From an uncultured bacterium (GTDB taxonomy: Bacteria; Cyanobacteriota; Vampirovibrionia; Gastranaerophilales; Gastranaerophilaceae), in the NCBI GenBank assembly GCA_949283255.1, contig CASDRS010000007.1, forward strand, positions 1 through 64,000: a stretch of 64,000 nucleotides of DNA, given 5' to 3'. Positions within the stretch are counted from its first letter, which is position 1. The number at the start of each line of letters is the position of its first letter. This document shows positions 50,079 through 58,547 of this stretch, piece by piece. The notes below the pieces were generated by a model that searched no databases, was not told the origin of the DNA, and worked only from the letters and a program-made list of their open reading frames with translations. The translations under genes and the position numbers were made by a program.

Positions 50079-51538
50079 ACAAGATTACCTAACGCCCAAG
50101 GTGACTGGAAGTCTTGAGGCATAAAATTAGTATTATTTCCGCCTTGATCATTAATTCGCTCAATAAACTTCAGCATAGTAGCCGCTAAAGGTGATGTTTG
50201 CTGCTCTTCTTGACCAGTTTGACCTTGTGCCATCGCCGTATCAGGATTTTGATCTCCTTGCGAAACTTGCTGGGCTTGAGATTCTTGCTCAGCTGCATCT
50301 AATTCACTTTGCAAATCCTCAAGCAAACTAGGATCATCCTCAAGAATATTATCAATAGAAGAAACAGCCTTATCATAACGTTCTTTAACAACAGGATTTT
50401 TAAGCTCAGGAACTTCCTGACCTTTAGCTTTAGCTTCCTGCTCAGCCTTAATAGTCTGAGCAATAGCAGCAGCAGATTGAGTAACTAGTCTCTTTCTTGC
50501 ACCTGAATGATACTTAGCCTTTAAAGCTTCCAACTTAGCTGTTTTAGTTCCAATCTTATCAGCTTCAGAAACATCGCACCCAAGAGCTTTATGGGTTAAC
50601 TTACCTAATCCCCAGCTTAAGAAGCCACCTATAACAGCACCTGCGATACCACCGACAATATTCCCCAAAACAGGAACAGCCGTACCGACAGCAGTTCCGA
50701 TAGCTGCACCAGCTTTCATACCAGCAACAAAACCAACGGCCTCAGCGGCAGCAACTCCGGAAGATTTTGCAATCTCTTTAACCATAGCCTTATTACCACC
50801 TGCCGTTTTTGCAGCTGCAAATTTTTCATAATCAGCAGCTACTGAAAGGACAGCAAAAGCAGCATGCCCCTTTGCAAATCTACCAACATTTCTTATAATT
50901 TTTGAAGTTGATGCTAAACTTTTGACAGCAGTATTTGCAGCTCGAACACCTGTAACTGTTTGAGCTGTATTTTTAACCTTACCTAATAATGTAGTAGGAC
51001 GCAAATTGCCTTTAAACTTAGCTTTATAAGCTGCAAGTTTTGCTTCAGCAAAAGCTTGCTTAAATTCTTTCAATTTTTTAGCCTGAGCAGCACCTTTAAG
51101 CGTTTTCGCTTCATCAAGAAGTTTTCTTGCTCGCTTAAAATATCTTGCCTTAAATGCCTGTTGTCTAATTTGAGCCTGCTGTGCAGTAGTTAGCTGTCTA
51201 AATTCGGTATTTGACATAACGGTAGATGTCGGTAACTGCTTTGACAAATCTTTTATTTGATTATATCTCCACGCATTCTTAAACATATCCCACTTTTTGG
51301 ATGCCTTAACTGCATTTCGCATCTCCAACTGCCTTCTTAATTTAGTAAACTTTGAAGGCTTATTCTTACTGAACATCTCTATGACTTTTTCGCCACCGGA
51401 TTTAAAAAGGTGAAGACCTGAACCCATGGCACCATTCATCAGAACACCATCAGTAAATGACATATAGTCTGTATTTACATTATAAGTATTCAGATATAAT
51501 GCTAAATTATAGTAATCTTTATAATCACTATTAACCAT
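50075..51538 (-). CDS. Lineage-specific protein with glycine-zipper segment (larger paralogue)
   Basis: A 487-residue protein without a signal peptide. Residues 60-230 are highly basic, Ala/Lys/Arg-rich helices. A Gly/Ala zipper near 265-315 contains GMKAGAAIGTAVGTAVP and GGIAGAVIGGFLSWGLGK, followed by CDVSEADK. A charged coiled coil and a Gln/Glu-rich tail end the protein. Its PVxGxIxGG...K...SE block aligns with the smaller neighbour encoded upstream, suggesting duplication. Glycine zippers drive helix packing in membranes, as in pore-forming toxins and outer-membrane lipoproteins, but no function is claimed. It has the dyad plus CTTTATATA promoter. Confidence 0.75.
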   Translation of the reverse strand: MVNSDYKDYYNLALYLNTYNVNTDYMSFTDGVLMNGAMGSGLHLFKSGGEKVIEMFSKNKPSKFTKLRRQLEMRNAVKASKKWDMFKNAWRYNQIKDLSKQLPTSTVMSNTEFRQLTTAQQAQIRQQAFKARYFKRARKLLDEAKTLKGAAQAKKLKEFKQAFAEAKLAAYKAKFKGNLRPTTLLGKVKNTAQTVTGVRAANTAVKSLASTSKIIRNVGRFAKGHAAFAVLSVAADYEKFAAAKTAGGNKAMVKEIAKSSGVAAAEAVGFVAGMKAGAAIGTAVGTAVPVLGNIVGGIAGAVIGGFLSWGLGKLTHKALGCDVSEADKIGTKTAKLEALKAKYHSGARKRLVTQSAAAIAQTIKAEQEAKAKGQEVPELKNPVVKERYDKAVSSIDNILEDDPSLLEDLQSELDAAEQESQAQQVSQGDQNPDTAMAQGQTGQEEQQTSPLAATMLKFIERINDQGGNNTNFMPQDFQSPWALGNLV

Positions 51539-51573
51539 GTTTCAATAATTCCCCGAATTATATTCCCCGTATA

Positions 51574-51626
51574 TATATAAAGATTTATTAGAGAATAAAA
51601 ATGCTTTAATGTAACAAAATGTAACA
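51574..51626 (-). promoter_or_regulatory. Dyad plus CTTTATATA promoter of the larger glycine-zipper gene
   Basis: Minus strand: TCTTTATATA at 51583-51574, ending 35 nt before the ATG. Two TGTTAC copies 10 bp apart (51625-51620 and 51615-51610) form TGTTA-N7-TTACA. The gap from GTTACA to the box is 36 bp for the far copy and 26 bp for the near copy. The far copy overlaps the preceding gene's terminator stem. Confidence 0.55.
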
Positions 51627-51652
51627 GCTCAATAATAATTTACTGAGCTGTT
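51623..51652 (-). terminator. Hairpin terminator of the smaller glycine-zipper gene
   Basis: AACAGCTCA (51623-51631) pairs with TGAGCTGTT (51644-51652) with a 12-base loop. There is no strong T-run after it on the minus strand (ACATTTTG), so termination may be partial. Confidence 0.55.
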
Positions 51653-51677
51653 ACTTATAAATTATGAAATTTAAGTT

Positions 51678-52511
51678 TTATGCGACTGTATCATATTTAT
51701 GCATTAAATCCGGATTTTGCATCATTGCCATCTGTAATTGCTGGAGCATAAACTGATCAGCATTCATACCGCCTTGAGCAAAAATATTTGTAGAACCGGT
51801 ATCAAATCCGCCAGCTTGAGCAACTAGCTTTTTCTTTTCCTCCTCTGCTGCAGCTTTCTTTTCGGAGAAACTCTTACCAACAATTTTACTTGTCAGCCAT
51901 TCACCAACCAAACCACCGATGATACCACCAACAACAGGAATAGGACACAAAGCTTGACCTATACAGAAACCGGCCATACTACCTGTAGCTCTGGCACCTG
52001 CCTTTACAAACTCAGCCGCTCCATCAACAATACCACCGTCTTTATCAAACGTTGCTTTCAATATATTTGGAGTTTCAAATGCCATGAACAAAATAGAACC
52101 GATTAAAGGCATTCTTTTACTCAAAGCTTTTCCAACACCCTTAATGCTACCCCACAGTCCGGATTTTCCTGCAGCTTTTGCTGCAGTTGCACCGTTTAAC
52201 CAGCCATCCTTAAGACTTGTAGGAATATCCATCAAGTTCTTTTTCATCGCTTTAAAGAACCCGCCCTCAGTACGAATTAAATCACTGTTATGTTTTTCTG
52301 AAGCTTTAAATGCATTTTTAAGTTTGGTCCAGAAATTTTTATATCCCGTACCTCCTACATACTTTCCATCAGCACCTTTTACACCACGAACAGCTTCTTT
52401 TAAAGTTTTCTCAAAAACTTCTCCACCTGTACCCAGTGCAAAATCCGGTGCCATTTTCAAGCCACGCTTTGCATAATTCCACACTCTGTTTAAAGTTACT
52501 GGATTAATCAT
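51678..52511 (-). CDS. Lineage-specific protein with glycine-zipper segment (smaller paralogue)
   Basis: A 277-residue protein without a signal peptide. Residues 1-130 are basic and Gly-rich. A first hydrophobic stretch, MPLIGSILFMAFETPN, follows, then a glycine-zipper pair (GSMAGFCIGQALCPIPVVGG and GLVGEWLTSKIVG), then SFSEKKAAAEEEKKK and a Met/Gln-rich tail (FMLQQLQMAMMQNPDL). The zipper-SEK arrangement parallels the larger paralogue encoded downstream. Two Cys flank the zipper. Unknown function; it is controlled by the best example of the shared dyad promoter. Confidence 0.75.
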   Translation of the reverse strand: MINPVTLNRVWNYAKRGLKMAPDFALGTGGEVFEKTLKEAVRGVKGADGKYVGGTGYKNFWTKLKNAFKASEKHNSDLIRTEGGFFKAMKKNLMDIPTSLKDGWLNGATAAKAAGKSGLWGSIKGVGKALSKRMPLIGSILFMAFETPNILKATFDKDGGIVDGAAEFVKAGARATGSMAGFCIGQALCPIPVVGGIIGGLVGEWLTSKIVGKSFSEKKAAAEEEKKKLVAQAGGFDTGSTNIFAQGGMNADQFMLQQLQMAMMQNPDLMHKYDTVA

Positions 52512-52564
52512 AACTTGCCTACCTTCAAATTAAATTAATAAACTAACCTTTTAACTACCTTACC

Positions 52565-52627
52565 TATATAAAGTATTTTTTTTCATCCGAATTGCGCAAA
52601 GTAAATATTGTGTAACAAAACTTTACA
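52565..52627 (-). promoter_or_regulatory. Dyad plus CTTTATATA promoter of the smaller glycine-zipper gene
   Basis: Minus strand: perfect TGTAA-N7-TTACA at 52627-52611, 36 bp, then ACTTTATATA at 52574-52565, which ends 53 nt before the ATG. If the last six bases are the -10 box, the dyad centre lies near -60. Confidence 0.6.
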
Positions 52628-52716
52628 AACAAAATTTTAATAAAGAATTATCCTGCTAACTATTCCCCAACATTTATTTTTCTGATAAAATGGACTAAAA
52701 ACAAAGAGAGGGATAT

Positions 52717-53760
52717 ATGCTAAAAAGAATTTTTACATTTAAGAATATAATATTTTTAATTCTGGTATTAATATTACTTTCGATATTACCAAAAATAGTT
52801 AATATCTTGTTATTATTCTTTGCTGCATACGTAATAGCCTGTGCACTTAACCCTTACGTCGTAAAAATGCAAAAATATATGGGCAGAAGTGTAGCATCTA
52901 TTGTTGCGGTGGTATGCAGTTGTGTCGCAATATTTGCATTATTTATCCCAATTTTAATCATGACATACAAGGAAGTCAGTACGTTTTTGTTTAATCTTCC
53001 GCAAAAAATTGTTACACTTATCAACTATTTAAATTCAACAACAATATTTGGCAGAAAACTTTCAGACATAATTACAATTAACAACATCTTTGCAAACAAA
53101 GCTGATCTGGCAGGAAATCTCGTAAACCAATCCTGGAACTTCACAATGGGATTGTTTGAAGTTGCGGTTATTGTTGTTGCTCTAATGATGATCGTCTACT
53201 ATTTACTTGTTGATAAAGATTACCTGCGCCAAAAATTCATAGAATTTTTCCCACAAGATATAAAATTAAAAGCAAGCCAAATATTATCAACAATAAGCAA
53301 CAAAGTCGGCGGTTATGTCGGAGCTCAAATCTTATCAATGGCAGCTGTAGGTATCATGACAACAATATTTTTAACCCTCATGGGAATTGATTATTCACTG
53401 CTTTTGGGTTTAATTACAGGTATCTTAGACATCGTTCCTTTAGTTGGTCCGACTATCGCAGTTGGTATCATACTACTTGTTGCGTACCCGTTTAGCTTGA
53501 TTAAGTTTATACTTATCATTGCAGCCTTTTTACTTGTCCAACAACTTTCAAATTACATTGTAAGACCTATAGTCTTTGGTAAATATATGAAATTACACCC
53601 GCTGATGATATTTCTTGCACTGTTTTTGGCACAGCAATTTCTCGGTTTCTGGGGCGTAATCCTCTCACCAGCTATAGCGGCAACAATTTGCGTATTAATT
53701 GACGAATTATACCTAAATCAGATTAATACAGCAGATAATGAGGCTAGCGAAAATGAATAA
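52717..53760 (+). CDS. AI-2E family transporter (PerM/UPF0118)
   Basis: A 347-residue membrane protein with about eight helices: a cluster of three or four at the N-terminus, a central amphipathic region with LFNLPQKIVTLINYL, then SNKVGGYVGAQILSMAAVGIMTT split across helix 5, and GLITGILDIVPLVGPTIA, the family's most conserved motif. The family exports diverse small molecules or exchanges ions; the substrate cannot be told. GAGAGGGAT precedes the ATG. It overlaps the radical SAM gene by 8 bp. Confidence 0.93.
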   Translation: MLKRIFTFKNIIFLILVLILLSILPKIVNILLLFFAAYVIACALNPYVVKMQKYMGRSVASIVAVVCSCVAIFALFIPILIMTYKEVSTFLFNLPQKIVTLINYLNSTTIFGRKLSDIITINNIFANKADLAGNLVNQSWNFTMGLFEVAVIVVALMMIVYYLLVDKDYLRQKFIEFFPQDIKLKASQILSTISNKVGGYVGAQILSMAAVGIMTTIFLTLMGIDYSLLLGLITGILDIVPLVGPTIAVGIILLVAYPFSLIKFILIIAAFLLVQQLSNYIVRPIVFGKYMKLHPLMIFLALFLAQQFLGFWGVILSPAIAATICVLIDELYLNQINTADNEASENE

Positions 53761-55294
53761 GTCGGAAACTTTGCTATATAAACCGACTACCAAAAAAAAT
53801 TCAGATTGCAATATCTGGATGGCATTTCCGGGTCCAGAAGGATTTGCTCTCTCATCATTAGGTTACCTCTGGTTATTCAAAAACTTAGATGAAATTGATG
53901 ACATTAATATTGAGAGAATATATTCGGAAACTGAAGCCACTCACATCAAACCTGATGAAGTAAATTTTATGGGATTTTCATTCTCATTTGACACGGACTT
54001 CCTTACAATTTTTTCTATGCTTGAAAAATATAAAATTCCGCTACGCTCAAGAGACAGAATTGAGAATTATCCTTTCATATTTGCAGGAGGACCTGTTGTC
54101 AGTGCTAATCCTGCACCTTATGAAGACTTTTTTGATTTCTTTATCATAGGAGACGGGGAAGACGTAAATCTTCAAATAATTTCAATATATAAAGAAAATT
54201 CACATTTATCAAAGCCGGAAATATTGAAATTAATTTCTAAAATTGAAGGAGTTTACGTTCCAAAAGTCACAACTACAAAAGTAAAAAAATTAACCAAAAA
54301 GCTTACGGAATGCATTTATACTCCAATTTTAAGTGAAAAATCATTTTTCCCGAACACTTTTATAATGGAAGTTGCAAGAGGGTGTGCAAACCGTTGCGGA
54401 TTTTGTATAGCGTCATATCTGAATCTACCGCTTAGATTTATGCCTTACGAAGATTTGATTAAGACAATAGATTTAGGGTTACAACACACAAATAAAATAG
54501 CGCTTTTGGGAGCGCAATTGAGTGCTCATCCTAAGTTCGAGCAAATTTGCAAATACATATATAATAAAATTCAAAATGGCGACCATATCGAAATGAGCGT
54601 TTCCTCACTAAGAGTAGATGCAATTACTCCTGAGATTATGCAAACACTTGTAGCATGCGGGCAGAAAAATATCACACTGGCAGTAGAGGCTGGCAGTGAA
54701 AGACTAAGAAAAGTCATAAACAAAAACCTGACAAAAGAACAAATCTTTAAAGCTGCAGAAATTGCAAAAGATGCGGGTCTAAAAGGCTTCAAATTCTATG
54801 GTATGCTTGGACTTCCGACCGAAACTATGCAAGATATAGATGAGATGATTAACCTTGCAAAAGAGCTAAAACAGAAATATAAAGGGTTTGACATATCATT
54901 CGGATTTTCAACATTTGTACCAAAACCTAATACACCATTTCAATGGTGCGGTAGAGAAAGTACAAAAATTCTTGAAGAAAAAAGCTCATATATAAAAAAA
55001 GAAATGCATAAGTTAGGCGTAACAGCAACGATTTCCAGCGCAAAGTGGGATTACTGGCAAGCAGTACTTTCAAGAGGGGACAATTCTTTTGGAGACTTTA
55101 TTGAAGACACTTACAGGTTTGGCGGCAAACTTGGGGCATTCAAAAAATCAGCCAAGCTTCATAATATAAATACAGATTACTATGCTTGCGAAAATTGGAG
55201 CTTTGAGACACATTTACCTTGGGATTTTATTGACATAAAACCAGGAAAAGACTTTTTAATTAATGAAAACAAAAGATTACTAAATCTTAGCTGA
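53753..55294 (+). CDS. B12-binding-domain radical SAM protein
   Basis: The ATG at 53753 (MNKSETLLYKP) follows GAGG within the preceding gene; an ATG 15 nt earlier is possible. A 513-residue protein. The N-terminal part has a cobalamin-domain-like fold (MGFSFSFDTDFLTIFSML, FAGGPVVSANPAPYEDF, IGDGED), and the radical SAM core has CANRCGFC (CxxxCxxC) preceded by VARGC. NITLAVEAGSERLRKVINK and GLKGFKFYGMLGLPTE are typical of the TIGR03960-like group. Substrate unknown. Confidence 0.9.
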   Translation: MNKSETLLYKPTTKKNSDCNIWMAFPGPEGFALSSLGYLWLFKNLDEIDDINIERIYSETEATHIKPDEVNFMGFSFSFDTDFLTIFSMLEKYKIPLRSRDRIENYPFIFAGGPVVSANPAPYEDFFDFFIIGDGEDVNLQIISIYKENSHLSKPEILKLISKIEGVYVPKVTTTKVKKLTKKLTECIYTPILSEKSFFPNTFIMEVARGCANRCGFCIASYLNLPLRFMPYEDLIKTIDLGLQHTNKIALLGAQLSAHPKFEQICKYIYNKIQNGDHIEMSVSSLRVDAITPEIMQTLVACGQKNITLAVEAGSERLRKVINKNLTKEQIFKAAEIAKDAGLKGFKFYGMLGLPTETMQDIDEMINLAKELKQKYKGFDISFGFSTFVPKPNTPFQWCGRESTKILEEKSSYIKKEMHKLGVTATISSAKWDYWQAVLSRGDNSFGDFIEDTYRFGGKLGAFKKSAKLHNINTDYYACENWSFETHLPWDFIDIKPGKDFLINENKRLLNLS

Positions 55295-55847
55295 TATAAT
55301 ATCTGTTTTCAGCCTTTAATTTTTCATACACCTCTTTGTCTCTATACTTAAAAACCTTAGCAGGATTTCCACCTGCAATTGCAAGAGGAGGAATATTGCC
55401 ATGCACAACCGCTCCGCCTTGAATAATTGCACCCTCGCCAATGTGAGTTCCGGGCAACAACGTAACTCTTGCGCCAATCCAACAAGCATCCTCAACAACA
55501 ACATCTTTATCAATCCAAGTATCATCAAACGGAATCATATTACCAAGATAATTATGATTACCTGTAAGGACAAGCAAATCTTCTCCCACAGCACAATAAG
55601 ACCCTATCTCAAACTTACTCGGACCTAAAACTCTAATATTACCAAGGTGAACATTTTCATGAATAATAGTTTGCTTAGTTACATAAGCATTACCACCAAG
55701 TTTTAGACCTTTGCCAACATAAGCTGCACGCCGTTTTACATGCAATAATGCCCAGATATGCCTCAAATACATTTTTACTTTATATCTGGAATTATTAATA
55801 TTTGGAATAAAAGCGCAAATTATTTCAACAAAAATTTTCCAAAACAT
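55287..55847 (-). CDS. Hexapeptide-repeat (left-handed beta helix) acyltransferase
   Basis: The ATG at 55847 follows TAGGAG and yields 186 residues; the frame extends further upstream without support. AFIPNINNSRYKVKMYLR resembles the N-terminal linker of polysaccharide O-acetyltransferases. The rest is hexapeptide turns (HENVHLGNIRVLG, IGARVTLLPGTHIGEGAIIQGG, VVHGNIPPLAIAGGNPAKVF). The His in LTGNHNY is a likely catalytic base. Cell-surface glycan acetylation is likely. The 3' end overlaps the convergent radical SAM gene by 8 bp. Confidence 0.88.
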   Translation of the reverse strand: MFWKIFVEIICAFIPNINNSRYKVKMYLRHIWALLHVKRRAAYVGKGLKLGGNAYVTKQTIIHENVHLGNIRVLGPSKFEIGSYCAVGEDLLVLTGNHNYLGNMIPFDDTWIDKDVVVEDACWIGARVTLLPGTHIGEGAIIQGGAVVHGNIPPLAIAGGNPAKVFKYRDKEVYEKLKAENRYYIS

Positions 55848-55975
55848 ATCAGATACTACTCCTAAGATACTATTCCATAGTATAATACAATAAAGATATC
55901 GTTTTGTAAATACTATATGTAATACAATATTAAACATATATTAATAACAAAAAGTAAAATATAATATTAGTTATT

Positions 55976-56140
55976 ATGAAAGAATTTAAACCTACAAAGC
56001 AAGAGAAAACTGTAATAAGCGTCCGCCTAAGCTTAAAAACATTACAGGAAATAGAACAATTATCACAAAAAACTGATATAAGCCGAAATGAGCTTATAGT
56101 TCAGTGTATTGAGTTTGCACTAAGCAATTTTAAAGGTTGA
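55976..56140 (+). CDS. Short ribbon-helix-helix (CopG/Arc-type) DNA-binding protein
   Basis: A 54-residue protein: basic start MKEFKPTKQEK, then beta strand TVISVRLSLK, helix A TLQEIEQLSQKT, the turn DISRNELI, and helix B VQCIEFAL. This is the full ribbon-helix-helix pattern of small dimeric repressors. TATAAT lies 10 nt before the ATG and no Shine-Dalgarno is visible. Its stop abuts the stop of the convergent phosphatase-like gene. No toxin gene is next to it, so an antitoxin role is not supported. Confidence 0.8.
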   Translation: MKEFKPTKQEKTVISVRLSLKTLQEIEQLSQKTDISRNELIVQCIEFALSNFKG

Positions 56141-56761
56141 TTATAGAGGAGTATAATCCGAATAAATTAAGCTCTTCCAACTTTCAAAATAACTGATTTG
56201 AGTAGCAGAACCTGTTTTAATATATATGTGCTGCAAAGATGAGTGAGGTATATCCAATGCATCAATAATCGCAGCTTTTATAACGTCAGGATGAGTTACA
56301 ATAATAACTCTGTTCCCTGTGTTATCGGCAACTATTTCGTTAATTTTAGCTGATACTCTTGCAACAAATTCGCTCACACTCTCAGCATCCTCAGGAGTCT
56401 TTTTCTCAGGCTCATAAATTAATTGATGCAAAAGTTCAGGAGTTTTAACTTCAACCTGTTCAAAAGCCATCCCGCTAAAGGAACCGCAATTTCTTGCAGG
56501 AAGCTCAATAACCTCAAACAATTTTTTATAAATCTTGGAAACATACTTGGCAGTCTGAACACATCTTGCAGCAGATGAAGTATAAATTCTGTCATTTTTT
56601 ACTCCACGCAATTTTAAAAACTGGCAAATCTTTTCAACTTCCTCAACTCCATTTTCATTAAGAGGAGGGTAATTATCTTTATCTGAAAATCTGTTTTCTT
56701 CCGAATATATAGTCGCACCGTGCGAAATAAAAGTTATCTTACATTTTCTATCAAAATACAT
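56141..56761 (-). CDS. Histidine-phosphatase-fold protein with altered RHG motif
   Basis: The ATG at 56761 (MYFDRKCKITFISHGAT) gives 206 residues. Overall phosphoglycerate-mutase-like layout: the N-terminal strand, PPLNENGVEEVEKI, IYTSSAARCVQTAKYVS (phosphate-binding Arg kept), GSFSGMAFEQVE, and VIIVTHPDVIKAAI (second His kept). The catalytic RHG at the N-terminus reads SHG, losing the first Arg, and the second SHG reads THP. Catalytic His is retained. Reduced or altered activity is likely. The start lacks a clear ribosome site. Confidence 0.78.
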   Translation of the reverse strand: MYFDRKCKITFISHGATIYSEENRFSDKDNYPPLNENGVEEVEKICQFLKLRGVKNDRIYTSSAARCVQTAKYVSKIYKKLFEVIELPARNCGSFSGMAFEQVEVKTPELLHQLIYEPEKKTPEDAESVSEFVARVSAKINEIVADNTGNRVIIVTHPDVIKAAIIDALDIPHSSLQHIYIKTGSATQISYFESWKSLIYSDYTPL

Positions 56762-56839
56762 AATTTTAATCCTTTTTTTACATTGTATCATAAATTTTAA
56801 TTTTGTTGTAATATGAATGGATGAGAGAGGAGTTAAATT

Positions 56840-57331
56840 ATGAGAGGAAAAGCATTTAAATTTGGAGACAACATATCAACAGACCACATAGCACCGGGCA
56901 GACTCTTTCACCTGCGATCAAATTTACCTGAATTTGCAAAGCATGTATTAGAAGATGCAGATCCTGAGTTTGCATCGAAAATGAAACCGGGCGACTTCGT
57001 TGTAGCAGGTTCAAATTTTGGTTTGGGTTCCTCTCGAGAGCACGCACCTCAAATAATAAAAATTGCAGGAGTAGGCGCAGTTATAGCAAAGTCATTTGCA
57101 AGAATTTTCTACAGAAATGCAATAAACATAGGTCTTTTAGCAATTGAATGTGATACTGACGGAATAGATGCAGGAGACGAATTGGACCTTGATATCGAAA
57201 AAGGTATATTAACAGACCTGACAAATGGCGCAATTATTCCAATAGAACCGCTACCGCCTGTTATGATAAAAATGCTCAACGACGGCGGACTTGTCGAACA
57301 TATCAAGAAAAACTGCGGATTTAAGCTGTAA
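56840..57331 (+). CDS. leuD: 3-isopropylmalate dehydratase small subunit (LeuD/HacB-like)
   Basis: Swivel subunit of an aconitase-superfamily hydro-lyase. A 163-residue protein of the short (archaeal-type) class: AFKFGDNISTDHIAPGRL, AGSNFGLGSSREHAPQ (substrate loop), SFARIFYRNAINIGL, and LDIEKGILTD. Which substrate it serves (isopropylmalate, homoaconitate or a relative) depends on the large subunit, not present in the window. GAGAGGAG precedes the ATG. Confidence 0.88.
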   Translation: MRGKAFKFGDNISTDHIAPGRLFHLRSNLPEFAKHVLEDADPEFASKMKPGDFVVAGSNFGLGSSREHAPQIIKIAGVGAVIAKSFARIFYRNAINIGLLAIECDTDGIDAGDELDLDIEKGILTDLTNGAIIPIEPLPPVMIKMLNDGGLVEHIKKNCGFKL

Positions 57332-57366
57332 AAATCACAGTCAGCTTAGTATAAGTTAAGATTTAG

Positions 57367-57605
57367 TTGACATTAGAGCATACTCGTAGTTAAATTAGAC
57401 TATGCACTAGTGCCGAAATTTTCGTGCTGGATAATTAAAGCACTCAGTGATAGGTAAAGCAGGGACGTAGGAACAGAATTTGAACAGTCCTAAATAGCAA
57501 ATAAAAAGTTCAAATATGTTTGGCAGTTCCGGTCATAATCAGAATGCGTAAGGGTTTTGGATTTATGATCTTTACCGTTGGTAGAAAAGAAAAAAGGAGA
57601 AAAAA
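57367..57605 (+). promoter_or_regulatory. rpsL promoter and about 200-nt leader
   Basis: TTGACA (57367-57372), 17 bp, TTAAAT (57390-57395) forms a strong -35 with a modest -10. The resulting leader of about 200 nt is not coding and has a run of possible hairpins around 57410-57580. Its AAAAGGAGAAAAAA just before the ATG is the ribosome site. Such a long leader before rpsL suggests regulation by a ribosomal protein, though no known r-protein leader motif was recognised. Confidence 0.6.
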
Positions 57606-57992
57606 ATGCCTACAATTAATCAGCTTGTACGTTCAGAACGTAAAAAGCTTACAGACAAAACAAAATCTCCAGCTTTGATGAATTGTCCTCAAAGACGTGG
57701 AGTATGTACAAGGGTTTACACAACAACCCCTAAAAAACCAAACTCAGCTTTGAGAAAAGTTGCCAGAGTAAGATTAACAAACGGATTTGAAGTTACTTCA
57801 TATATTCCGGGTATCGGCCACAACCTTCAAGAACACAGTGTTGTTCTTATCAGAGGCGGCAGGGTAAAAGACCTTCCAGGTGTTCGTTACCACATCGTTA
57901 GAGGTACCTTGGATACAGCTGGTGTTGCTAACCGTACACAAAGCAGATCTAAATATGGTGCTAAGAAAAATGCTAAAGGAGGTAAGAAGTAA
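57606..57992 (+). CDS. rpsL: 30S ribosomal protein S12
   Basis: A 128-residue decoding-centre protein. [30 protein letters not shown] (the Lys that mutates in streptomycin resistance is wild type), [30 protein letters not shown] and [10 protein letters not shown] are all canonical. Its stop overlaps the rpsG start by one base. Confidence 0.99.
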   Translation: MPTINQLVRSERKKLTDKTKSPALMNCPQRRGVCTRVYTTTPKKPNSALRKVARVRLTNGFEVTSYIPGIGHNLQEHSVVLIRGGRVKDLPGVRYHIVRGTLDTAGVANRTQSRSKYGAKKNAKGGKK

Positions 57993-58462
57993 TGTCAAGA
58001 CGTTCTAAACCGGCTAAACGTATTCCGTTAGCTGATCCGGTATATAACAGCGTTGATATTTCTAAATTTATCAACAGAATTATGAGACGTGGTAAGAAAT
58101 CATTAGCTGAAAAAATCTTCTACGCTACTTTAACAAGAATCGAAGAAAGAACTAACGAAAAGGCTTTGGAAGTATTCCAAAAAGCTATGACAAACGCTAC
58201 TCCTTTATTGGAAGTTAAAGCTAGACGTATCGGTGGTTCTACTTACCAAGTACCTATCGAAGTTAAGGCTGACAGAGGTTTCGCTCTTGCTTCATCTTGG
58301 TTAATCGAAGCTGCTAAAAAACGTGGTGGAAAATCTTTCATCGACAAATTGACTAATGAAATTATCGATGCTTCAAACGGCACAGGTGCTGCTTGCAAGA
58401 AGCGTGAAGATACCCACAAAATGGCTGAAGCTAACAAAGCTTTCGCTCACTACAGATATTAA
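57992..58462 (+). CDS. rpsG: 30S ribosomal protein S7
   Basis: A 156-residue primary rRNA-binding protein: [21 protein letters not shown]-like FINRIMRRGKKS, VKARRIGGSTYQVPIEV, and KREDTHKMAEANKAFAHYRY. The usual next genes, fusA and tuf, are missing: a terminator and an opposite-strand gene follow. Confidence 0.99.
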   Translation: MSRRSKPAKRIPLADPVYNSVDISKFINRIMRRGKKSLAEKIFYATLTRIEERTNEKALEVFQKAMTNATPLLEVKARRIGGSTYQVPIEVKADRGFALASSWLIEAAKKRGGKSFIDKLTNEIIDASNGTGAACKKREDTHKMAEANKAFAHYRY

Positions 58463-58484
58463 TTTTTTAATTGATATACAAGAA

Positions 58485-58520
58485 AAGAAGATTTCCGATT
58501 ATCGGGAATCTTCTTTTTTC
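58485..58520 (+). terminator. Terminator after rpsG
   Basis: GAAGATT (58487-58493) pairs with AATCTTC (58507-58513), with T-G and CCG/CGG pairs inside, followed by TTTTTT. It ends the rpsL-rpsG unit. Confidence 0.9.
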
Positions 58521-58547
58521 TATGTATTCTCCTCAATAATAAACACC

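Noticed and set aside
55976-56761. Toxin-antitoxin pair from the RHH protein and its neighbour
   Set aside because: The neighbour is convergent, not co-transcribed, and is a histidine-phosphatase homologue rather than a known toxin.
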